Source of the DNA: Culicoidibacter larvae
GTDB lineage: Bacteria; Bacillota_I; Bacilli_A; Culicoidibacterales; Culicoidibacteraceae
Assembly (NCBI RefSeq): GCF_005771635.1
Contig: NZ_VBWP01000009.1
Coordinates: forward strand, 49,248-113,247
DNA: 64,000 nt
Reading direction: 5' to 3'
Part shown: in pieces, positions 41,368 through 50,788 of the stretch
How the letters are laid out: the number at the start of each line of letters is the position of its first letter
How positions within the stretch are numbered: the stretch's first letter is position 1
The notes under the pieces: model-generated
What the model was told of the DNA's origin: nothing
What the model saw: only the letters and a program-made list of their open reading frames with translations
Database searches by the model: none
Program-made: the position numbers and the translations under genes

Positions 41368-43104
41368 TTATTTCGTCTGCAAATACTCCAGCAAAGCAAT
41401 CGCCGCGTCACGCGGGCCGCTTTGCTCCGAGCCGGCAATTCCCAGCTTAGTACGGATTTGACCGACTAATATTCCCTCGGCAAATAGCTGGCGGAAATAT
41501 TGGTCAAGTAATGCATCGGTCTGCTCCATCCGTTGTACCGGTCCAAACGGGTTGGCAAAGTATGACTCTACCAAACCGGTTTCGGTTGTCGTCCCCTTCG
41601 CAAAGCGAGCACCGCGGCGGAAGGTATCGAGCGCGGTGGTGCTTTCGGTGAAGAAGTCAAGAATTTCGCCGTCATCGTAGTTATTGGCATAAAGCAATAA
41701 ATCGATTGGGTATTCATAAGTGATTTCTTCATAAGTTGCTACCGGAATAACAATACGGGCATTGATTTTATCCGGGTTCATGAAGACACTGCGGTCAATT
41801 TCTTTGTAAGCATAACCACTGTCTAAGTCGTCAAGTCTTACAAAAGCGCCAATTTCGGTGCCGTGGGCCCGGAGTTGGCCATCATTCTTCACCATAACAC
41901 CCATATCATCAAAAACGATTTTAAGGTCTTTGATATACTCATCACCAATTGTTCGCAAGGCCTCAAGAGTTTCAGATTTACCGGCACCGGAATCACCAAT
42001 GATGATAACATTTTTCTCGGTACCGTCATGCAGAATTATATGCGCCATTGCACCATGAAGTGGTAATCCGCCAAGGTCAATCATGCTAACATTATGCAGG
42101 GTTAGAATCATCTTTTTCATGTACCCAAAGTAGTCAATATTTTCACTGTATGAAGCGTAACCGATATATACGGCATTTGCTTTATCATGATAGAATACGG
42201 TCCGTTCTTCGCCACCTGTTGGTTCTTTGGCACCAAAAATATAAATCATATCCGGCTTGCGAGTTTGTGCCTCTTCAAGTTCGGCTAATTCAAATAAATT
42301 ACATAGGGTTACGCCTTGTGACATAAAGTCTTTATGGAAATAGACCAAAGCCAGTAAGTTACCGACTTTTGCCGGGTAACAGAACCACTCTTGTGGATCT
42401 AATTCCAAATTGGCAATTGGGTTTTCAAAAACTTCCTTAAAGATTCCATCTCGAGTATTTCGTTTTGGATAAGTAATGAATGGCGGATGCAAAATAACCG
42501 ATTCGATCAGCGGCACTTTGCGTAACATCGGATATTGTTCGCGTTCAAAAGCAAGCTGCTCACGGTTAACGATAAGTCCGGCATTTACTCCGGCAATTAA
42601 CTGACGATATACCCGGTTTTTACTGCCGCGAATTGTTTCGGTAATCCGTCGGTATGTTGAGAGCACTAAATTTTCAAAGCGGTCATGGGTTTCAATAAAT
42701 TGACTATTTTGAATACCATTTTGACTTTCATTATTATAAGCGATGGCGTAACGTTCAAGCCGACGCCAGTAGCCGTATAAATCTTCAGAAAATTCCAAGA
42801 ATAACTCGCGTTTTTGTAAATAATGACTCAGTTCATTCTCATTACTCAATATCTCTTCATAATTCATGACTAACAAGAGCTTAAAGATTTGGATCGCATG
42901 ATTTTGAATCGTTTCTGCATCTATTGTATTATCTTTGGAAAACTCCAAATAAATCGGCTTTTGTTTACGTTCAAGACGTAAAACATACGCTTGAAGCACC
43001 TTTTTAAATCCGGTACTTTCAAGAATTTCAGTCTGGGTCTGGCAATACTGCGCAGTAAAGTTCAACACTGCACTACCTCGGCTTAGTTCAAAAACCATAC
43101 TCAT
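41368..43104 (-). CDS. P-loop protein of the HprK/PEP-carboxykinase-like fold
   Basis: A 578-residue cytoplasmic protein. The C-terminal half holds VIIIGDSGAGKSETLEAL (about residues 363-380), the P-loop form typical of HPr kinase and PEP carboxykinase, followed by KIVFDDMG, similar to the DD motif of HprK. The N-terminal 350 residues are unlike either enzyme. Proteins of this size in Firmicutes are often labelled PEP carboxykinase, but the PEPCK oxaloacetate-binding motifs are not evident. It may be a protein or small-molecule kinase. AAGGAG lies 10 bases before ATG. Function open. Confidence 0.65.
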   Translation of the reverse strand: MSMVFELSRGSAVLNFTAQYCQTQTEILESTGFKKVLQAYVLRLERKQKPIYLEFSKDNTIDAETIQNHAIQIFKLLLVMNYEEILSNENELSHYLQKRELFLEFSEDLYGYWRRLERYAIAYNNESQNGIQNSQFIETHDRFENLVLSTYRRITETIRGSKNRVYRQLIAGVNAGLIVNREQLAFEREQYPMLRKVPLIESVILHPPFITYPKRNTRDGIFKEVFENPIANLELDPQEWFCYPAKVGNLLALVYFHKDFMSQGVTLCNLFELAELEEAQTRKPDMIYIFGAKEPTGGEERTVFYHDKANAVYIGYASYSENIDYFGYMKKMILTLHNVSMIDLGGLPLHGAMAHIILHDGTEKNVIIIGDSGAGKSETLEALRTIGDEYIKDLKIVFDDMGVMVKNDGQLRAHGTEIGAFVRLDDLDSGYAYKEIDRSVFMNPDKINARIVIPVATYEEITYEYPIDLLLYANNYDDGEILDFFTESTTALDTFRRGARFAKGTTTETGLVESYFANPFGPVQRMEQTDALLDQYFRQLFAEGILVGQIRTKLGIAGSEQSGPRDAAIALLEYLQTK

Positions 43105-43130
43105 TAACGGTTCACTCCTTTAAATTATTG

Positions 43131-44234
43131 CTAGTAGTTATATAATTTTTTAGTTACTTTAGCTAAAGCATCACTGAATTGATCAATGTCGGTTGCATTT
43201 AATGGTCCGATAACACCAATACGCAGCATTGAGTGCATCTTTTCACCTAAACCATAAATGGTAATAATCCCATGTTCACTTTCAAGCTCGCGGCAAATCG
43301 CTAATGAATCCATCCCTGGCTGCAAATTGATTGGTACAATGACATTACCACGAATCGCTTCATCAGTAACGCCTAAAGTATACCCCATCGCCAACATTTT
43401 TGATTCCAAATATTGCCGCAACTGATAATGATGTTGCCAAACCGACTCAAGCCCTTGCGCAAGCAAATCATTACTTGAACGCAACATCGCTTTCATTAGG
43501 TTAATAGCCGGCGTTGATGGCGTCTGCCCTTTTTTAGCCAGCTCAATCATTTGCCGATAATCCCAGTAAAACCGCGGCGTCGTCGCACGCGCGATTTTAC
43601 CCAAAGCTTTCTGACTCAAACCAACAAACGACAAGCCCGGTGGCACTAAGAACCCTTTTTGGCTGCCTCCGGCAACAGCATCAATACCCCATGCATCCAT
43701 ATCAAACGGATGAATAACCAAACCACTGATTGAGTCGGTAATTAGCAAAGTATCATCAAGTGGCTTGATTAACTCGCCTAAAGCTTGTAAATCATTAAGT
43801 ACCCCGGTTGATGTCTCATGATGAGTCACATAAACTGCTTTTATTTCCGGATGCGCAGCAAGTGCTGCCCGCACATCCTCAAGCTGATACGTTTCTCCCG
43901 GAGGATATGGTAAATGAATAACATGTAAGCCAAAAGTCTCACACATTGCCTTATAACGTTGACCGAAAAAACCAATATCAATAACCAGTACTGTATCGCC
44001 GGTTACAAAAAAGTTAGCCACGGTCGACTCCATTGCTCCGCTCCCTGACGAAGTAAAGATGACAACTTCACCGTTGGCTAACTTAATAATCTTTTTTAAA
44101 TTGTTTTCTAAATTAGCTAATAAAACAGCAAATTCCTGAGTTCGGTGGTGAGGAAATTCAAGTGCCAGCTCTTCCATATATTCATCTGGAATATTAGTTG
44201 GTCCCGGCGCCATAATTAATCGGTTTCGTGCCAC
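43131..44234 (-). CDS. Class V aminotransferase (alanine-glyoxylate/serine-pyruvate type)
   Basis: A PLP-dependent enzyme of 367 residues. It starts RLIMAPGPTNIP, the typical entry of this group, has TSSGSGAMES near residue 65, and the PLP lysine in GGSQKGFLVPPG near residue 193. It probably transfers an amino group between Ser or Ala and a 2-oxo acid; PucG-like ureidoglycine aminotransferases are also in this family. The start is GTG after AAAGGTGATG. A nested inverted repeat lies upstream. Confidence 0.88.
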   Translation of the reverse strand: MARNRLIMAPGPTNIPDEYMEELALEFPHHRTQEFAVLLANLENNLKKIIKLANGEVVIFTSSGSGAMESTVANFFVTGDTVLVIDIGFFGQRYKAMCETFGLHVIHLPYPPGETYQLEDVRAALAAHPEIKAVYVTHHETSTGVLNDLQALGELIKPLDDTLLITDSISGLVIHPFDMDAWGIDAVAGGSQKGFLVPPGLSFVGLSQKALGKIARATTPRFYWDYRQMIELAKKGQTPSTPAINLMKAMLRSSNDLLAQGLESVWQHHYQLRQYLESKMLAMGYTLGVTDEAIRGNVIVPINLQPGMDSLAICRELESEHGIITIYGLGEKMHSMLRIGVIGPLNATDIDQFSDALAKVTKKLYNY

Positions 44235-44288
44235 TAAGCATCACCTTTCTTCTTCTAAAAATATATTACCTTATATTTTACCCTAAAG

Positions 44289-44356
44289 TTGCTAGTGCTG
44301 ACAAGCCTAAATCGTCACGCTTGTCGAGCATAACTAATTGAAAGCGCTTAGCAATC
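44289..44356. repeat. Nested inverted repeat upstream of the aminotransferase
   Basis: Outer arms TTGCTAGTGCT/AGCGCTTAGCAA and inner arms GACAAGC/GCTTGTC. The right arm contains TTGAAAGCGCTT, partly like a catabolite-responsive element. Confidence 0.4.
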
Positions 44357-44371
44357 ATTTAAACTATAAAA

Positions 44372-44400
44372 AAACACCAATAGCAAAACTATTGATGTTT
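44372..44400 (-). terminator. Terminator of rpsU
   Basis: AAACACCAATAG/CTATTGATGTTT arms (one mismatch) behind the rpsU stop. Confidence 0.7.
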
Positions 44401-44409
44401 CATATGAAA

Positions 44410-44589
44410 TTAAAATTTCTTTTTCTTACGCGCTTCCGCTTGCTTCCGTTTCTTTTTCAGACCCGGACGTAAATAAAATTCTCGTTTACGTGTCTCAGCA
44501 AGGGTTCCCGCTTGATTAACTTGACGTTTGAAACGACGTAACGCATCATCAAGTGATTCATTCTGACGAACTACAGTTTTTGTAGACAT
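44410..44589 (-). CDS. rpsU: 30S ribosomal protein S21
   Basis: A 59-residue basic ribosomal protein, [22 protein letters not shown] onwards, ending in a Lys-rich tail ([14 protein letters not shown]). The ATG at 44589 lies eight bases behind GGGGG; the ATG two codons earlier is too close to that site. It is a single gene here, whereas it often precedes yqeY in other Firmicutes. Confidence 0.96.
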   Translation of the reverse strand: MSTKTVVRQNESLDDALRRFKRQVNQAGTLAETRKREFYLRPGLKKKRKQAEARKKKKF

Positions 44590-44711
44590 ATGCAAAGCCC
44601 CCTTTCATACAACAAGTTCTGGGCAATTTATGTCACAATATATGACCTTATTATTATATATCATTTCCATAGCATAAACAAGTATAAATTTATTTATTAT
44701 TTAGAAAATAA

Positions 44712-44741
44712 AACGGCATCGTCCAGTGGGACGATACCGTT
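44712..44741 (-). terminator. Terminator of deoC
   Basis: AACGGCATCGTCC/GGGACGATACCGTT arms with T-rich tail on the minus strand. Confidence 0.8.
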
Positions 44742-44754
44742 CACAATTGAAAGT

Positions 44755-45417
44755 CTAGTAACCGCTGGTAGCAGTCTCTCCGCTGACAATCATAACACCG
44801 TTTGAAGTACCGATTCGGCTTGCTCCGGCATCAATCATTTTTTGCGCATCTTCGAGGTTACGTACCCCGCCAGATGCTTTTACTAATGCAGCATCGCCAA
44901 CAGTTTCTTTCATCAAACGAACGTCTTCAACTGTTGCTCCACCAGTTGAGAAACCAGTAGAAGTTTTTACATAATCAGCTCCGGCTGCAACACTCAATTT
45001 GCACGCACGAACTTTTTCTTCATCAGTTAATAGACAAGTTTCAATAATAACTTTAACTAAAGTCCCGGCAGCAGCTTCAACAACAGCACGGATATCCGCT
45101 TCAACAGTTGCATCATCTTTATCTTTAAGTGCACCTACATTGATTACCATGTCTACTTCATCAGCTCCGGCTGCAATCGCTTCACGTGTTTCAAAAGCTT
45201 TGGTAGCCGTTGCATTCGCTCCTAAAGGAAAGCCAATAACAGTACAAACTTTTACATCACTGCCAGTTAACGCTTCACTTGCTACTGGAATCCAGTATGG
45301 ATTAATACAAACTGACATGAAATCATATTCACGTGCTTCTTTGCATAATTCTAATATTTGCGCTTTAGTCGCATCTTGCTTTAACAATGTGTGGTCAATG
45401 TATTTATTTAAATTCAT
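44755..45417 (-). CDS. deoC: Deoxyribose-phosphate aldolase
   Basis: Splits 2-deoxyribose 5-phosphate into acetaldehyde and glyceraldehyde 3-phosphate in deoxynucleoside catabolism. The 220 residues match the TIM-barrel enzyme: [13 protein letters not shown] at the start, [13 protein letters not shown], the Schiff-base Lys in DYVKTSTGF, and the second Lys in LVKASGGVR. The ATG at 45417 lies eight bases after AGGAG. It may work with cdd in nucleoside use, but no other deo genes are adjacent. Confidence 0.97.
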   Translation of the reverse strand: MNLNKYIDHTLLKQDATKAQILELCKEAREYDFMSVCINPYWIPVASEALTGSDVKVCTVIGFPLGANATATKAFETREAIAAGADEVDMVINVGALKDKDDATVEADIRAVVEAAAGTLVKVIIETCLLTDEEKVRACKLSVAAGADYVKTSTGFSTGGATVEDVRLMKETVGDAALVKASGGVRNLEDAQKMIDAGASRIGTSNGVMIVSGETATSGY

Positions 45418-45480
45418 TGCATTCACTCCTCTTAAAATTTCATTTTTATTATAACATACCTAGCTAAATAAACATATAGG

Positions 45481-45514
45481 AAAAACCGGAAGCTGCTATG
45501 CGCTTCCGGTTTTT
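45481..45514 (-). terminator. Terminator of the ggt gene
   Basis: Perfect 13-base arms AAAAACCGGAAGC and complement. Confidence 0.85.
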
Positions 45515-45523
45515 AAAATTTTT

Positions 45524-47134
45524 CTACCAAACAGCCAAATGACCATCGCTACGTGGCTCAGTACCACCGCATAAAACACCATCTTCATTGCGAACAATAA
45601 TTTGTCCGCGGCCAAACATGATTGTTTCATTGGCAACCTCAACAATATGTCCCTTGCGGGTCAAGCCATCTATTACATTAAATGGCATACTTGGCTCCAC
45701 CTGTACAACTTTATCCCGCAACCACTGCCAACGTGGTGCATCCAAAGCATCCTGTGGATTTAAATGGAAATCAATCATACTGCTGACAACCTGTAAATGT
45801 GCTTGCGGCTGCAATGGACCTCCCATAACACCAAACGGACCAACAGCTTGATTATCCTTAGTAATAAACCCAGGAATAATCGTATGATATGGACGCTTCC
45901 CTGGCTGAATAAAGTTTGGATGCTTCTCATCCAATGTGAACTGGCAACCACGGTTATGTAAACTAATTCCAGTTCCGGGAACGACGCTGCCAGAACCAAA
46001 ACCTGTGTAATTACTCTGAATATATGAAACCATGTTGCCTTCGCCATCAGCGGCTGCAAGATACACAGTGCCGGCATTTTCCAGTTCACCGACCATTGGC
46101 TGCAGCGCTTGCTCACCAATTTCCGCCGCCCGTTTAGCAGCATACTCTTTAGAAAGCAACTCCTCAATATCAACTGTCATATGGTCCGGATCAGCAACAT
46201 GTGCCAACCCATCAGTAAATGCCAGCTTCATTGCCTCAATCTGCTTATGATAAGTATCAATATCTTCCTTATGCTCAAGTTTGAAATTTTCGAGAATATT
46301 AAGTCCGAGCAGTACCACCAAGCCATGGGTGTTTGGTGGTAACTCCCATACATCATAACCGCGATAATTGGCCGCAATCGGCTGCACCCACTCCGGCGCA
46401 AATCGCGCTAAATCGCTCTTGCGCAGATAGCCACCATTCGCGCGCGAAAAGGCATCAATCTCATCAGCCAAGCGACCGCGATAAAAACTCTCCGCATTAG
46501 TCGCACCAATCTCGCGCAACGTTTCTGCGTGCCCTGGCGACTTCCATAACTCACCAGCTTGTACCGGCCGCCCCTTCGGGCAGAACAAGTCAAACCAGGT
46601 TTGCAAAACCGGGTTTGACGGCAATGCGGCGCGATAAATCTTATAATATCGCTCCCAAAGCCGCGCCACATTCGGCGCTACCGGAAAGCCGTTCTCGGCG
46701 ATCCGTGCCGCCGGCTCAAGCACCTCGGCAAGCGGCAAGTTCCCAAACTTCTTTGATAACTCCGCCCAACCAGCAGGAACTCCCGGTACCGTAACCGGAT
46801 CAAGACCAAATTTAGTTATTTCGCTTTGCCCTTTGGCACGCAGCTGCTCAGCACTAATAGCTTCCGGTGCAAAACCACTGGCATTCAGCCCATACATTTC
46901 GCCTTTATACCAAATAATGCTGAATGAGTCACCGCCAATACCGTTTCCTGAAGGCTCAACAACGGTTAAAGCGGCTGCGGTAGCAATAATTGCATCAACA
47001 GCATTGCCACCCTTTTTTAATATCTCTAGTCCAGCTTGACTGGCAAGCGGACTGGCGCTGCCAACCATACCATTTTTAGCATACATGACATTACGACGAG
47101 AAGGATAATGATAAGCATATGGATCAAATTTCAT
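45524..47134 (-). CDS. Gamma-glutamyltransferase-like Ntn hydrolase
   Basis: A 536-residue proenzyme that cleaves itself before a Thr to become an N-terminal nucleophile hydrolase. The N-terminal MVGSASPLASQAGLEILKKGGNAVDA and the region AGTVYLAAADGEGNMVS (about residues 353-370, holding the likely nucleophile Thr) fit the family. There is no signal peptide, so it resembles the cytoplasmic YwrD-like subgroup, not secreted GGT. It lies 13 bp behind a membrane transporter gene. RBS GGAGGACACT. Confidence 0.88.
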   Translation of the reverse strand: MKFDPYAYHYPSRRNVMYAKNGMVGSASPLASQAGLEILKKGGNAVDAIIATAAALTVVEPSGNGIGGDSFSIIWYKGEMYGLNASGFAPEAISAEQLRAKGQSEITKFGLDPVTVPGVPAGWAELSKKFGNLPLAEVLEPAARIAENGFPVAPNVARLWERYYKIYRAALPSNPVLQTWFDLFCPKGRPVQAGELWKSPGHAETLREIGATNAESFYRGRLADEIDAFSRANGGYLRKSDLARFAPEWVQPIAANYRGYDVWELPPNTHGLVVLLGLNILENFKLEHKEDIDTYHKQIEAMKLAFTDGLAHVADPDHMTVDIEELLSKEYAAKRAAEIGEQALQPMVGELENAGTVYLAAADGEGNMVSYIQSNYTGFGSGSVVPGTGISLHNRGCQFTLDEKHPNFIQPGKRPYHTIIPGFITKDNQAVGPFGVMGGPLQPQAHLQVVSSMIDFHLNPQDALDAPRWQWLRDKVVQVEPSMPFNVIDGLTRKGHIVEVANETIMFGRGQIIVRNEDGVLCGGTEPRSDGHLAVW

Positions 47135-47147
47135 AGTAGTGTCCTCC

Positions 47148-48350
47148 TTATATAAAGTTACTGAATATTCCGGCAACAACAATTGATAATGTCGTTACCG
47201 TAGCAAGCCCGGAAACAACATAAGCCGGCATAATTCGATCTAAAACAATTTCTTGCTCTTCAGCATCATCAGTGACCGCCTTAGCAATTTCATTAGAAAT
47301 CAAAAATGTTGCCGGAAATCCCAATAACTGTCCCATTGAAATACCAACAGCCAAATTACGAGACTTGCTGATTTTCCATAACGGCAAGAAATAGAAACAA
47401 ATAATTAAAGCAACAACAGCCACTGCCAAACACACGATGCTGACAAAGCCAAGGGTTGATAACTGATCCCAAGTAATTTTTGCCAATGAAGGAATAATTG
47501 AAGCAAATACTAGCATCGTTAATAGCCCCGAAGCTTTTCCTTTTTCAAGAATTCGCAATGGCACAATACCCAGATAGCCAAACACAGTTCCAAATAATAA
47601 CGCCCATATAGAATAATTAACCGGTGTTAAAACACCAAGAGCAGTTGATAAAAAAGCGAAAAAGGCTGCTAATGCAATACATGTGAAGTCAGTGAAATAC
47701 TTATTGTACTTTTGAGCAAATGTATGACGAACATGTTTTTTCTCCTGCTCCTTACCAGTTGTTGCATCCTTATTAGCACGATGCTGAGCTAAAGCCTCTT
47801 TAGCCTCACGCACGCCGAAAAATGAAGCCGGATATGAACCAGCAAACTTTTGTATTGCATACAAAACCGTACCTAACGCGGCTGCGACCGCCAAACCAGC
47901 ACCAGTTGCTGCATCAACCATAATCTTGGTTGAAATCAAACCGCCATTTAAAACCGGAATAGCAACAATAGCATTCTCATAACCGATTATCGGAATAATC
48001 GCGAAAATAGCCAGCGCCACGACAATCATTGATAAAACCGCGGTCACAACAGTTCGCCACTCCTGGCGCAACTGTTGTAAATTTATCATCGTCCCCATAT
48101 GAAAAACCACTAACGCTCCAGCTAAATTTGCAAAGGTATTTAATCCGGCAAACTCAACAATCTGCGGTGGCAGAATTCCTGTTAAAAACCCAACTAAAAA
48201 AATAACTAAGGCAACAAATACTGCTGAAAGTTTTGCTTTAGTGATGATTCCCAGAAAGTCGCCGATTGCAAAGATACCAACAATGATCATGAAGTTAAAG
48301 AACTGCATTGCAATCTGACTTTCCATAATTGTGTTAACCATACTTTCCAT
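47148..48350 (-). CDS. Multi-pass membrane protein, probable transporter
   Basis: A 400-residue protein with about ten to twelve hydrophobic helices in two halves, with a charged cytoplasmic loop in the middle (REAKEALAQHRANKDATTGKE). Each half contains a Gly-rich stretch (PVLNGGLISTK; GISMGQLLGFPATF), as in carriers with inverted repeats, such as glutamate symporter-like families. It shares an operon with the gamma-glutamyltransferase-like gene, so it may import gamma-glutamyl peptides or export glutamate. Start at 48350 by AGAGGT. Substrate is inference. Confidence 0.65.
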   Translation of the reverse strand: MESMVNTIMESQIAMQFFNFMIIVGIFAIGDFLGIITKAKLSAVFVALVIFLVGFLTGILPPQIVEFAGLNTFANLAGALVVFHMGTMINLQQLRQEWRTVVTAVLSMIVVALAIFAIIPIIGYENAIVAIPVLNGGLISTKIMVDAATGAGLAVAAALGTVLYAIQKFAGSYPASFFGVREAKEALAQHRANKDATTGKEQEKKHVRHTFAQKYNKYFTDFTCIALAAFFAFLSTALGVLTPVNYSIWALLFGTVFGYLGIVPLRILEKGKASGLLTMLVFASIIPSLAKITWDQLSTLGFVSIVCLAVAVVALIICFYFLPLWKISKSRNLAVGISMGQLLGFPATFLISNEIAKAVTDDAEEQEIVLDRIMPAYVVSGLATVTTLSIVVAGIFSNFI

Positions 48351-48507
48351 ACTTTTACCTCTTTTCAAAATATATTTTTTCAATTATATAAAAATTTAAC
48401 AATATATGCAATACTTTTTTAATTTCAAAGTATTTTTTAAAAGCCATATTCATTGCATAATTTCACAATCAGGCATACAATAAAAGTATAAGAAGGAGAT
48501 GTTTAAA

Positions 48508-48804
48508 ATGGCAAATGTAAAAAATACAGTTGGTCCACTTTTTGAAAATGAATTTTATACAGTTATTAAAAAACATGTTGATGAAGGACAAGTAATTGAG
48601 AAACATGATCACCCACAATATTATGGTATCGTGACCTTACTTACCGGTTCAGTATTGGTTGATTTAGACAACGAAGCACCCTTCCCATTAAGTCCAGGTG
48701 ATGTGCTTGAATTTGATGGTGAACTCAATATCGGCTTCAAAGGACTTGAAGGCGGCGCCGACTTTACCGTAACACTTGTTTCAAAAAATAAAAAACCTTT
48801 ATAG
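48508..48804 (+). CDS. Cupin-like small protein
   Basis: A 98-residue protein with a single beta-barrel cupin fold: EKHDHPQYYGIVTLLTGSVLVDLDNE and LSPGDVLEFDGE carry the conserved glycines and two histidines that could bind a metal. Usual size for a one-domain cupin. RBS AAGGAG nine bases before the ATG. It is a single gene ended by a strong terminator. Role unknown. Confidence 0.75.
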   Translation: MANVKNTVGPLFENEFYTVIKKHVDEGQVIEKHDHPQYYGIVTLLTGSVLVDLDNEAPFPLSPGDVLEFDGELNIGFKGLEGGADFTVTLVSKNKKPL

Positions 48805-48813
48805 GAAAATCGG

Positions 48814-48845
48814 AAAACCCGGGAAGCTAAAGCTTCCCGGGTTTT
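48814..48845 (+). terminator. Terminator of the cupin gene
   Basis: AAAACCCGGGAAGCT and perfect complement around AA. Confidence 0.9.
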
Positions 48846-48852
48846 TAAGTTA

Positions 48853-48883
48853 ATAAGGAACCGGGCGAACCCCGGTTCCTTAT
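48853..48883 (-). terminator. Terminator of murE
   Basis: ATAAGGAACCGGG and complement around CGAAC, overlapping the murE stop. Confidence 0.85.
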
Positions 48884-50310
48884 TTATATTTCTTCTGTAA
48901 AAATTCACGACTGAAATCAATATCATTAAAATGCACATCGACACCTTTTATCGGTAAAATGTCGTAGTTGCCACGACCGGCTACTACGACGCAATCGCCG
49001 GGGCCGGCTTGGTCCAGCGCATAGGCAATCGCCTCTGCGCGATCAACAATACGAACATAGTTGGTCGCAATCATACCAGCTACCATGTCATCAATAATAT
49101 CATCCGGATCTTCAAAATACGGATCATCGGTAGTAAAGACCGCGACATCAGCATTGGTAACGGCAACATTGCCCATCACCGGGCGCTTGATGGTATCGCG
49201 CGCACCGGCAGCACCAATTACTACATACAATTTATTGGCAGTAATAGTTCTGGCAAACTTCAATACATTTTCCAGTGCTGCCGAGGCATGGGCGAAGTCA
49301 ACGACAACCGCGAACGGTTGGCCTTCGTTGATGAGTTCCATGCGGCCATCAACTGCCGGCATCATTTCAATCCGAGCAATCATTTTTTCAATATCAAGTC
49401 CGAGTGCAGCACCGCTGGCAATCGCTGCCATGATGTTATAAATATTAAAAGTAGCTAGCAATTTGGTGCGAACTGTATACGCCTCATCGGGCGTGTGCAG
49501 TTGAAATTTTGACCCGAATTGATCAAACTCAATTGCCTCAGCCCAATAATCAGCTTTGGGATTTACGCCATAATAAACGACTTTAGCCTTAGTAGCTGCG
49601 GCAAACTGTTTAGCATATGGGTCGTCAATATTGATAATTGCGGTTTTGTCGGCACCAAGTCCTCTGAACAACAATTGCTTGGCAGCCATATAGTTTTCAA
49701 AAGTGCCATGGAAATCAAGATGATCATGAGTTAAGTTAGTAAATACCGCGACATCAAAATCAATAGTGTCTACGCGATGCAGTGCCAGTGCATGCGAAGA
49801 AACTTCCATAGCAACAACATCTACCTCGGCTTTTTGCATATCGCTAAAGATGCGATGCAATTCCGGAGCAAGCGGCGTTGTTAATGTATGAGGCTCAACC
49901 CGGTCAGCGAAACGAACACCGTTAGTACCGATATAACCAACCGATTTTTGGTCGGCAAGCAAGTACTCAATGATACTCGCTGTTGAGGTCTTGCCATCAG
50001 TTCCGGTGATGCCTACAAATTGCATTGGGCTATTTAGCGTTTGATAAAAATGCGCAGCCAATACCGCAAGTTCAGCTTGGGTGTTTGCTACTTTTATCTG
50101 TGGCACATCAAGTGATTCATCGACAACCTCAACGATTGCTACTTGTGCCCCACGCGACACCGCATCGCTAATGTATTTATGACCATCGGTATTTTCACCG
50201 CGCAAGGCAACAAAGATGGCACCGGGAATAATTGCTTGCGAATTATAAGTCACTTGAGTGACTTCAATCGAGTTTCCTTGCCAATCAGGATAGATATCTT
50301 TTACTAACAT
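48880..50310 (-). CDS. murE: UDP-MurNAc-tripeptide synthetase MurE, probably L-Lys type
   Basis: Cytoplasmic ligase adding the third amino acid to UDP-MurNAc-L-Ala-D-Glu. The 476 residues have the ATP loop GITGTDGKTSTAS (about 111-123), the carbamylated-Lys region and the C-terminal ligase domain. Where diaminopimelate enzymes have DNPR, this has TTDDPYFEDP, so L-lysine is the likely substrate. It is separated from the rest of the mur cluster by yneF. RBS AAAGGAG. Confidence 0.93.
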   Translation of the reverse strand: MLVKDIYPDWQGNSIEVTQVTYNSQAIIPGAIFVALRGENTDGHKYISDAVSRGAQVAIVEVVDESLDVPQIKVANTQAELAVLAAHFYQTLNSPMQFVGITGTDGKTSTASIIEYLLADQKSVGYIGTNGVRFADRVEPHTLTTPLAPELHRIFSDMQKAEVDVVAMEVSSHALALHRVDTIDFDVAVFTNLTHDHLDFHGTFENYMAAKQLLFRGLGADKTAIINIDDPYAKQFAAATKAKVVYYGVNPKADYWAEAIEFDQFGSKFQLHTPDEAYTVRTKLLATFNIYNIMAAIASGAALGLDIEKMIARIEMMPAVDGRMELINEGQPFAVVVDFAHASAALENVLKFARTITANKLYVVIGAAGARDTIKRPVMGNVAVTNADVAVFTTDDPYFEDPDDIIDDMVAGMIATNYVRIVDRAEAIAYALDQAGPGDCVVVAGRGNYDILPIKGVDVHFNDIDFSREFLQKKYK

Positions 50311-50392
50311 TTCGCTCTGCTCCTTTTCATCTTTTACTTCATTTATTATAACATATTGCCATACTATATACGCAAGATTCTGTCAAAGAAAA

Positions 50393-50413
50393 AAATCCTT
50401 CAAAGAAGGATTT
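50393..50413 (-). terminator. Terminator of yneF
   Basis: AAATCCTTC/GAAGGATTT arms around AAA, at the end of yneF and with T-run on the plus strand and a partial one on the minus strand. Confidence 0.6.
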
Positions 50414-50669
50414 ATTTTTTGTCTTTTTTATCTTTTTTCTTTTTAGTGCTCGCATTACTTTGTTGTGAAGCACGTAAAACTGCCTGTACTTGTTTCGCCG
50501 ATGGCGTACGTCCCATTTGTTTCATCATCTCGGTAACAACCACTTCATTAAGCGGTGGATTTTTCTCTAATTGGCGTTGTAGGATAAAACGTGCGATGAA
50601 ATATCCGGCTACAATTCCGATTATAATTCCGAAGACGAGGAAGATAATACTTTCCACTGCAACATTCAT
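50412..50669 (-). CDS. yneF: YneF-like membrane protein (UPF0154)
   Basis: An 85-residue protein with one N-terminal membrane helix (IIFLVFGIIIGIVAGYFIA) and the family motif MMKQMGRTPSAKQVQAVLRAS, ending in a Lys-rich tail. Conserved across low-GC Gram-positives including mycoplasmas; exact role unknown. The ATG at 50669 is about 11 bases behind AAGAGG; an in-frame GTG lies within that site. Confidence 0.88.
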   Translation of the reverse strand: MNVAVESIIFLVFGIIIGIVAGYFIARFILQRQLEKNPPLNEVVVTEMMKQMGRTPSAKQVQAVLRASQQSNASTKKKKDKKDKK

Positions 50670-50752
50670 AAATATTGACACCTCTTCTTAAATTTCATTC
50701 GTTTACTATTGTACTAAAAAACCGCAGAAAACACAACTTTTATTAGAAATTT

Positions 50753-50783
50753 AAAACCGTCACTCTTATGGAGTGACGGTTTT
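50753..50783 (-). terminator. Terminator of divIB and the division cluster
   Basis: AAAACCGTCACTC/GAGTGACGGTTTT perfect arms. Confidence 0.85.
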
Positions 50784-50788
50784 CGGTT

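Noticed and set aside
43131..44234. Phosphoserine aminotransferase (SerC) for the class V aminotransferase
   Set aside because: The start RLIMAPGPTNIP and the PLP segment GGSQKGFLVPPG fit the alanine-glyoxylate/serine-pyruvate group better.
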